In this document: positions 58,531 through 64,000 of the stretch, piece by piece
Layout of the letters: each line of letters starts with the position of its first letter
Position numbering within the stretch: position 1 is the first letter of the stretch
NCBI GenBank assembly: GCA_900545545.1
Contig: UQZO01000001.1
Span: forward strand, 248,001 to 312,000
Reading direction: 5' to 3'
Length of the DNA: 64,000 nucleotides
From: an uncultured Subdoligranulum sp.
GTDB lineage: Bacteria > Bacillota > Clostridia > Oscillospirales > Ruminococcaceae
Translations under genes and position numbers: made by a program
Notes under the pieces: generated by a model
Seen by the model: only the letters and a program-made list of their open reading frames with translations
Databases searched by the model: none
What the model was told of the DNA's origin: nothing

Positions 58531-60504
58531 ATGAAACATAAAGACGGTCTGGATGCGGCAGCGGTTTTTCTGCTGTTGTTGGTTGCCGTTGCAGCCATGA
58601 TCGTGCCTGTGGCGCTGGTCTCGCCGCAGTGGCTGATCGTACCGCTGGTACTGGTCGTGATTGCCCTGTGCGTGCTGTGGTATAAACGCCGCAGGCTGCG
58701 CGCCTATGTTGCCGCACAGCTGTGCAGTACCGATTTTGAGAACAGCCGGATTCAGTACAGCCTGACCGGCCTGCCCATTCCGACCATGCTCGTTGCAGAC
58801 GGCCGGATTCTGTGGTATAATGCGTTCTTCCGGGAGAAGGTCCTTGATGGCAGCGATGCCGTGACCCGCCCGGTGGAACGTGTCCTGCCGGGGCTGGACC
58901 TGGCTGTCTGCTCCCGGCCCCATGGCCAGGACCTTACGGTGGGGGAGCGTCGCTTTACCGCCTACGCCGGTTCTGCCAAGGGCAGCCGTGGTGCCAGCAT
59001 CGTGTATCTTGTGGACGATACGTTTTATAAAGATACGCTGGATGAGTATACCGAGAGCCGCCCCGCCTGCCTGATCATCGTGATCGACAGTTATGATGAA
59101 CTGTTCGACGACATGAAGGACAGCGAGCAGGCCAAGGAATTGGAAGCCATCAACAGCCTGCTGGAGCAGTATATTGCCCGCAGCACCGGTTTCCTGCGCC
59201 GGGTCTCCAACAGCCGCTATATTGCGGTGGTGGAAGAACGGGATGTGCGCTGGATGCTGGAAGAACGGTTCGATATTCTGGACCAGGTCCGTGCACTGCA
59301 TCCGGGCGGTCTGACCACGCTGTCCATCGGTGTGGGCCATGGCGGCAAAACCTTGCAGGAATGCCACCAGATGGCGCGGGAGAGCATTGATATTGCGCTG
59401 GGCCGCGGCGGTGACCAGGCTGCCGTTAAAACGGTGGATGGCTTTGAATTTTACGGCGGTATTTCCCATGGCGTGGAAAAGCGCAGCCATGTGCGCAGCC
59501 GCATTATCTCCAACGCCCTGTGTGATCTGATCAAGAAGAGCGACAGCGTTATCGTGATGGGCCACCGTATGAGTGACCTCGACGCGGTAGGTTCTGCCAT
59601 CGGCGCGCTGCGCATGTGCAAGATGTGCGGTGTGCCGGCGGTAATCGCCATCAACAGCGATGCCACGCTGGCGGGCCCGCTGCTCAAGACCTTCCTGGAA
59701 GCAGGCTGCGGACACGATTTCATTCCGCCCGATCAAACGCTGGAAGTCATCACGCCCAACACACTGTTGATCGTGGTGGACACCTACCAGAAACGCCTGC
59801 TGGAAAGCCAGAAAATCTACGAAAAATGCAAGCGTGTTGTGGTCATCGATCATCACCGCATGGCTGTGGGCCACATTGACCGCCCGCTTTTGCTCTACCA
59901 TGAACCCTATGCGTCCAGCGCCAGCGAGTTGATCTGCGAATTGCTGCAGTTCATGCCCAAGGAAGGCAACATCACCCCGCTGGAGGCACAGGCCCTGCTG
60001 GCCGGTATCATGCTGGATACCCGCAGCTTTGCGCTGCATGTGGGCGTGCGCACCTTTGAGGCGGCCGCCTGGCTGCGCAGCCGCGGTGCACAGACGGCGG
60101 AAACCAAACTGCTGTTCAATACCTCGAAAGAAGAGTATGAGGCGCGCGCCCACATTGTGGAGAGCGCCTACATATACAAAGGCTGTGCCATTGCACTGTC
60201 CGGGGAACTGGATGCCGGCATGAATGTGGTGCTGCCCATGGCGGCCAACGACCTGTTGACCATCAACGGCGTGGACGCCAGCTTTGTGGCGGTTGCCAAA
60301 AACGGCGGCGTTAACATTTCGGCGCGCAGTATGGGCGCGCTCAATGTACAGGTGATTCTGGAGCCCCTGGGCGGCGGCGGCCATCTGATGATGGCGGGCG
60401 CGCAGCTGCAGGATTGCACGCTGCAGGATGCCGAGCGCCAGATTCGCGAACAAATTGATCTCTATCGTGCATCGCAGGCAGCCAACGCTGCTTTGGCACG
60501 ATAA
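58531..60504 (+). CDS. gdpP: Cyclic-di-AMP phosphodiesterase GdpP
   Basis: 657 residues from ATG 58531 (GGTGGAGG upstream). Two membrane helices (about 10-52), PAS-like domain, degenerate GGDEF (about 170-300), then the DHH domain with GHRMSDLDAVGSA, VVDTYQ and VIDHHR, and DHHA1 with GGGGHLMMAG. It degrades c-di-AMP, a regulator of potassium and wall stress. Confidence 0.94.
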   Translation: MKHKDGLDAAAVFLLLLVAVAAMIVPVALVSPQWLIVPLVLVVIALCVLWYKRRRLRAYVAAQLCSTDFENSRIQYSLTGLPIPTMLVADGRILWYNAFFREKVLDGSDAVTRPVERVLPGLDLAVCSRPHGQDLTVGERRFTAYAGSAKGSRGASIVYLVDDTFYKDTLDEYTESRPACLIIVIDSYDELFDDMKDSEQAKELEAINSLLEQYIARSTGFLRRVSNSRYIAVVEERDVRWMLEERFDILDQVRALHPGGLTTLSIGVGHGGKTLQECHQMARESIDIALGRGGDQAAVKTVDGFEFYGGISHGVEKRSHVRSRIISNALCDLIKKSDSVIVMGHRMSDLDAVGSAIGALRMCKMCGVPAVIAINSDATLAGPLLKTFLEAGCGHDFIPPDQTLEVITPNTLLIVVDTYQKRLLESQKIYEKCKRVVVIDHHRMAVGHIDRPLLLYHEPYASSASELICELLQFMPKEGNITPLEAQALLAGIMLDTRSFALHVGVRTFEAAAWLRSRGAQTAETKLLFNTSKEEYEARAHIVESAYIYKGCAIALSGELDAGMNVVLPMAANDLLTINGVDASFVAVAKNGGVNISARSMGALNVQVILEPLGGGGHLMMAGAQLQDCTLQDAERQIREQIDLYRASQAANAALAR

Positions 60505-60530
60505 AACTGATACAATCGGAGGGAAACGAT

Positions 60531-60977
60531 ATGAAGATCATTCTCAAACAGGATGTGAAAAACATCGGTAAAAAGGACGAGATCCATGAGGTCTCGGACG
60601 GATACGCCCGCAACTTCTTGTTCCCGCGCGGCCTGGCCGCGCCTGCGGATGCGGCGGCTTTGAACCAGGCCCGCACCAAGAGCGAGGCCAAGGCCCACCA
60701 TGAGGCGGAAGCCCGTGCGGCGGCAGAGGCGCTGGCAGCCCAGATCAAAGGCAAGACCGTGACGACCAAGATCAAGGGCGGTGCTTCCGGCAAGCTGTAT
60801 GGCAAAGTTACCGGCAAGGAAGTGGCAGAGCTGCTGACCCAGCTCACCGGCACGGAAATTGATAAAAAGAAGGTGGAACTGCCTTCCGCCATCAAGGAGT
60901 TCGGCAGCTACGATGCAACCGTGCGCCTGTATGCTGGTGTTTCCGCTTCCTTCAAAGTCAAGGTGGAAGAGCTGTAA
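60531..60977 (+). CDS. rplI: 50S ribosomal protein L9
   Basis: 148 residues. Starts MKIILKQDVKNIGKKDEIHE and contains VSDGYARNFLFPRGLA, then the long connecting helix and C-terminal domain. GGAGGGA before the ATG. Order gdpP-rplI-dnaB is the common Firmicutes arrangement. Confidence 0.97.
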   Translation: MKIILKQDVKNIGKKDEIHEVSDGYARNFLFPRGLAAPADAAALNQARTKSEAKAHHEAEARAAAEALAAQIKGKTVTTKIKGGASGKLYGKVTGKEVAELLTQLTGTEIDKKKVELPSAIKEFGSYDATVRLYAGVSASFKVKVEEL

Positions 60978-61037
60978 AGGATAAACGCTTTACATAAAAT
61001 TTCTCGAAGCAAAAACAGGGAAAGGAGGGTGCCCGCT

Positions 61038-62432
61038 ATGCCGCGCAATGAGGAACTGAGTCTTTCCAGCCTGGGCATCCAAATGCCCTACAATATGCAG
61101 GCGGAACAAAGCGTTTTGGGTGCTGCATTGATGGATGAGACGATTCTCAACCGTCTAATCACCGATATGGAACCTGAAATGTTCTACTCGGACCAGAACC
61201 GCGCCGTTTATGAAACGATGCGCACCCTGTATACTGAGAGTGAAGCCGTCGATATCATTACACTGGTGAATGCGCTTGCCAACAGCGGCACCTTTGCCAG
61301 TGCAGATGATGCCAAGGTTTACATTACCCACATTGCGGAAACGGTTCCTGCCATTTCCAACGTCGATTCCTATTTTAAGATCGTCAAGGAAAAGTATCAG
61401 GCCCGGCGCCTGATCGAGGCAGCCCGCAGCATTTTGAGCGAGACGGCCAGCGGAGAGGATTCCGATCTTCTGCTGGAATCGGCAGAACAAAAGATTTACG
61501 ATATCCGAAGCGGCCGTGATAAATCCGGTGTCAAGACCATCCGGGAATCCATTCTCGAAGTTATTGACACGATGCAGAAGCTCAGCGGCGCCGACCGCGA
61601 CAAGTTTGCGGGAATTCCTACCGGGTTCAATTACCTGGATACCGTCCTGACAGGTCTCGGCCGTTCCGACCTGATCATTCTGGCGGCCCGTCCCGGTATG
61701 GGCAAGACCAGTTTCGCACTGAACATTGCCACCAACGTGGCGCGTCAGCAAAAAGTGCCGACGATCATATTCAGTCTGGAAATGACCTGCGAACAGCTGA
61801 CGGACCGTATTCTTTCCAGTACGGCCAACATCGACAGCCAGGCATTCCGCACAGGTCGGCTCAACAATTCCGACTGGAATGACTTTGCGCAGGCAACCTC
61901 TCTTTTGTATAACGCGCCTATCTATATGGATGACACCTCCGGCATTTCGGTGCCGGAAATCAAGGCGAAAATCCGTACCATCAATCAGGACCCCAAAAAG
62001 GATAAAATTGGTCTGGTCATCATCGACTACCTGCAGCTGATGCAGAGCGCCAAGCGCACCGAGAGCCGCGTACAGGAAATCAGTGATATCACCCGAAACC
62101 TCAAAATCATGGCCAAGGAATTGAACGTTCCGGTCATTGCGCTGTCGCAGCTTTCCCGTGCAGCGGAAAAAACGGCCGGACGTTCCGACCATCGTCCGCA
62201 GCTTTCCGACCTGCGTGACTCCGGTTCTATCGAACAGGACGCCGATATCGTGCTTTTTCTGTATCGTGCTGCGTACTACAATTCTCAGAACGGTGAGGAA
62301 AACCAGGCCAACGAAAACGAAGCCGAATGTATTGTGGCCAAAAACCGTCATGGCGAAACCAGCGTGGTTCGCCTTGGCTGGGATGGTGCCCATACACGCT
62401 TCAGCAATTTGGATGTGACACATGAGTTCTGA
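61038..62432 (+). CDS. dnaB: Replicative DNA helicase
   Basis: 464 residues from ATG 61038 (AAAGGAGGG upstream; an earlier in-frame GTG is unlikely). N-terminal helical domain (NMQAEQSVLGAALMD), then the RecA-fold motor with Walker A ARPGMGKTSF, VIIDYLQLM and SQLSRAAEKT. Unwinds DNA at the replication fork. Confidence 0.96.
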   Translation: MPRNEELSLSSLGIQMPYNMQAEQSVLGAALMDETILNRLITDMEPEMFYSDQNRAVYETMRTLYTESEAVDIITLVNALANSGTFASADDAKVYITHIAETVPAISNVDSYFKIVKEKYQARRLIEAARSILSETASGEDSDLLLESAEQKIYDIRSGRDKSGVKTIRESILEVIDTMQKLSGADRDKFAGIPTGFNYLDTVLTGLGRSDLIILAARPGMGKTSFALNIATNVARQQKVPTIIFSLEMTCEQLTDRILSSTANIDSQAFRTGRLNNSDWNDFAQATSLLYNAPIYMDDTSGISVPEIKAKIRTINQDPKKDKIGLVIIDYLQLMQSAKRTESRVQEISDITRNLKIMAKELNVPVIALSQLSRAAEKTAGRSDHRPQLSDLRDSGSIEQDADIVLFLYRAAYYNSQNGEENQANENEAECIVAKNRHGETSVVRLGWDGAHTRFSNLDVTHEF

Positions 62433-63813
62433 TGGCGAAAAAACAATTCGACGCATCGAAGATACCTTGTTGACCTATTGCCGTCAGCAGGGCTTGTTCA
62501 AGTCTGGCGACAGAGTCATTGTGGCCTGCTCCGGTGGAGCAGACTCTATGGCTTTGTTGCTTTTTTTGCTTCGCAGGCGCCGTGATCTGGAAATCGAAGT
62601 CCTGGCCACCCATGTCAACCACGGCATCCGCGGCGTCAACGCGGTTGCGGACGCCAATTTTGTCACCGCCTTCTGTCGCCAGAACGGCGTGGAGCTGTTT
62701 TTGTATGACGCAGTGCGCGAAGGCGTGGATATTCCGCAGCAGCCCAGCGAAGAATGGGCCCGGGGATTGCGCTATGGCTGGTTTGACCAGCTGGCCGTGC
62801 AGGAGGAAGCCTTTATTGCAACGGCCCACACCATGTCGGATCAGGTGGAAACCGTGCTGTTCCGCATGGCGCGCGGCACGGGAGTGCATGGTCTGGCGGG
62901 CATTCCGCCCCGCCGTGGATACTATGTGCGCCCCTGCCTGTGCCTGACGCGGGGGGATACCGAAGCATACTGCGAAGCGCTTGGGCAAAACTATGTGCAG
63001 GATGAGACCAATGCGCAGGATACCTATGCGCGCAATCGAATCCGCCATGATGCCATCCCGGCGCTGCAATATGCCAACCCTTCGGCGGAAATTGCCATTG
63101 CCCGTCTGTGCCGTCAGATGCGGGATCTGGATGTATGGCTGACGGGGGAGGCGGCAGCGCTTTTGCAGGCTGCCACGGTAGAGAAGGGCTACGATGTTGC
63201 CACCCTGCGCCGGGCCGAAGGTCCGGTTCTGGATACGGCATTGCATTCCCTGGTCAGCCCGGTGCGTGATGCTGAGGAAAAGTATATCACCTTGCTGCGG
63301 TTCCTTTTGCAGCGGGGGGAAGGTGCCCTGCAGCTGACCCCGGAAGTGACTTATAAAGTGAAGGACGGCATCCTGCTGCGCCAGACGCCCCAGGGCATCA
63401 AACCGCCGCCGGCACCGCCGCAGCCTTTCAGCGAAGGGCGTTTCTTCCTGCCAGGTGGTTATTTTGTAGAATTTCGCCGCGTAAAGTATGAAGAATTTCT
63501 AAAAAATCAACCAATTTTCAAAAAAGACTTAAACTGTTGCGCGGATTGTGCTAAAATACAGAAGAATCTACTTTTACGTACACGCCTGCCGGGGGATTTT
63601 TTCCGCCCGGCTGGTCGCCATGTGCGCAAAACATTGAAAAAACTTTATAATGAAATGGGAATTCCGCAGGAGGAACGGCCGCTGCTGCCTTTGCTGGCAG
63701 ATGGAAGCGAAGTGCTTTGGCTGTGGGGCTGTGGCTTTGCGGAAGGCGTTGCCCCCGACTCGTACACCAATGAAGTACTGACCGTACGGACGGAAAAAGC
63801 AGGGGAGGATTAA
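62422..63813 (+). CDS. tilS: tRNA(Ile)-lysidine synthetase
   Basis: 463 residues, overlapping dnaB by 11 bases. P-loop ACSGGADSMAL, HVNHGIRG, ATAHTMSDQVET and NRIRHDAIPAL; C-terminal TilS domain (GDFFRPAGRHVRKTLKKLY). It converts C34 of the rare tRNA-Ile to lysidine so it reads AUA. Adjacent to hpt, as in many Firmicutes. Confidence 0.94.
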   Translation: MSSDGEKTIRRIEDTLLTYCRQQGLFKSGDRVIVACSGGADSMALLLFLLRRRRDLEIEVLATHVNHGIRGVNAVADANFVTAFCRQNGVELFLYDAVREGVDIPQQPSEEWARGLRYGWFDQLAVQEEAFIATAHTMSDQVETVLFRMARGTGVHGLAGIPPRRGYYVRPCLCLTRGDTEAYCEALGQNYVQDETNAQDTYARNRIRHDAIPALQYANPSAEIAIARLCRQMRDLDVWLTGEAAALLQAATVEKGYDVATLRRAEGPVLDTALHSLVSPVRDAEEKYITLLRFLLQRGEGALQLTPEVTYKVKDGILLRQTPQGIKPPPAPPQPFSEGRFFLPGGYFVEFRRVKYEEFLKNQPIFKKDLNCCADCAKIQKNLLLRTRLPGDFFRPAGRHVRKTLKKLYNEMGIPQEERPLLPLLADGSEVLWLWGCGFAEGVAPDSYTNEVLTVRTEKAGED

Positions 63814-63817
63814 TTGC

Positions 63818-64000
63818 ATGCAGAGCATGGATTTGGATATTGATCATATTTTAGTATCAGAAGAGCAGCTGCAAAATAAGGTTGCAGAGCTCGGTGCACA
63901 GATCAGCAAAGACTATGAGGGGAAAGATCTCCTTCTGGTTTCTATTCTCAAAGGTTCCGTTGTCTTTATGGCGGACCTGATGCGCGCGGTCAAAATTCCG
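63818..64000 (+). CDS. hpt: Hypoxanthine phosphoribosyltransferase, N-terminal part
   Basis: 61 codons before the window ends. M-D-L-D-I-D-H-I-L-V-S-E-E then LLLVSILKGSVVFMADLMR, the conserved opening of hypoxanthine-guanine phosphoribosyltransferases (purine salvage). GGGGAGG lies 9 bases before ATG 63818; a second ATG at 63827 is possible. The PRPP loop lies beyond the window. Confidence 0.88.
   Translation, partial: MQSMDLDIDHILVSEEQLQNKVAELGAQISKDYEGKDLLLVSILKGSVVFMADLMRAVKIP

Overview
The window is a stretch of Firmicutes (Clostridia) chromosome. The estimated G+C is high for that group (roughly mid to high 50s percent). The gene set suggests an Oscillospiraceae/Ruminococcaceae gut anaerobe near Faecalibacterium, Subdoligranulum or Gemmiger. 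This is an inference from protein style, SAM-I and FMN riboswitches, RNase J, GdpP and ThyX; no search was run.

Layout. 1-1030: the 3' end of an oligoendopeptidase F gene and a secreted alanine-rich protein built from 76-residue repeats. 1.4-7.7 kb: rpsL-rpsG-fusA, tuf and guaA. 7.70-25.48 kb: an accessory island in the 3' end of guaA, made of two related integrative elements in tandem. Each unit has the same left module: arm-type repeats, a hairpin terminator, a leftward XRE repressor, a palindromic operator over a sigma-A promoter, a short overlapping leader ORF, an excisionase and a tyrosine integrase. Unit 1 (7701-23246) is bounded by a 10-bp direct repeat that in both copies encodes the last residues of GuaA (E-F-E-stop). 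It carries a MobC-like protein, a RepA-like ATPase, a repeat array, a hairpin cluster and a defence region. The defence region holds a SLOG-fold protein, regulators, type I restriction-modification (hsdM, hsdS, a membrane protein gene, hsdR) and a 914-residue ATPase. Unit 2 is a remnant whose integrase runs into a truncated MFS transporter gene.

The most interesting item is the 914-residue protein at 20308-23052. It looks like a PrrC/RloC-type anticodon-nuclease ATPase (Walker A, CPYC zinc hook, ABC signature, Walker B, R-x3-E...H triad) fused to a complete LexA/UmuD-like S24 autoprotease domain with an Ala-Gly cleavage site and a Ser/Lys dyad. I know of no described system with this architecture. 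It suggests a tRNA-cutting toxin guarded by restriction-modification and switched by RecA-type self-cleavage.

26-64 kb: ordinary chromosome. There is a MarR regulator, ogt, a P1-family peptidase, a glutamate-cysteine ligase/ATP-grasp pair, a lipoprotein, a short IS200/IS605-like hairpin element, an MscS channel, FMN riboswitch-ribU and SAM-I riboswitch-metK. A long rightward cluster follows (recD2-comF-mreB-like-pcrA-thyX-tmk-GNAT-mltG-U32), then a leftward nuclease-helicase/UDG pair, a PlsY-like gene and tRNA-Asp/Thr/Trp. Next come a MATE transporter, lysA, leftward rnhA-mnmA, and rnj-gdpP-rplI-dnaB-tilS-hpt, cut by the window end. Coordinates of promoters, hairpins and repeats were read by eye.
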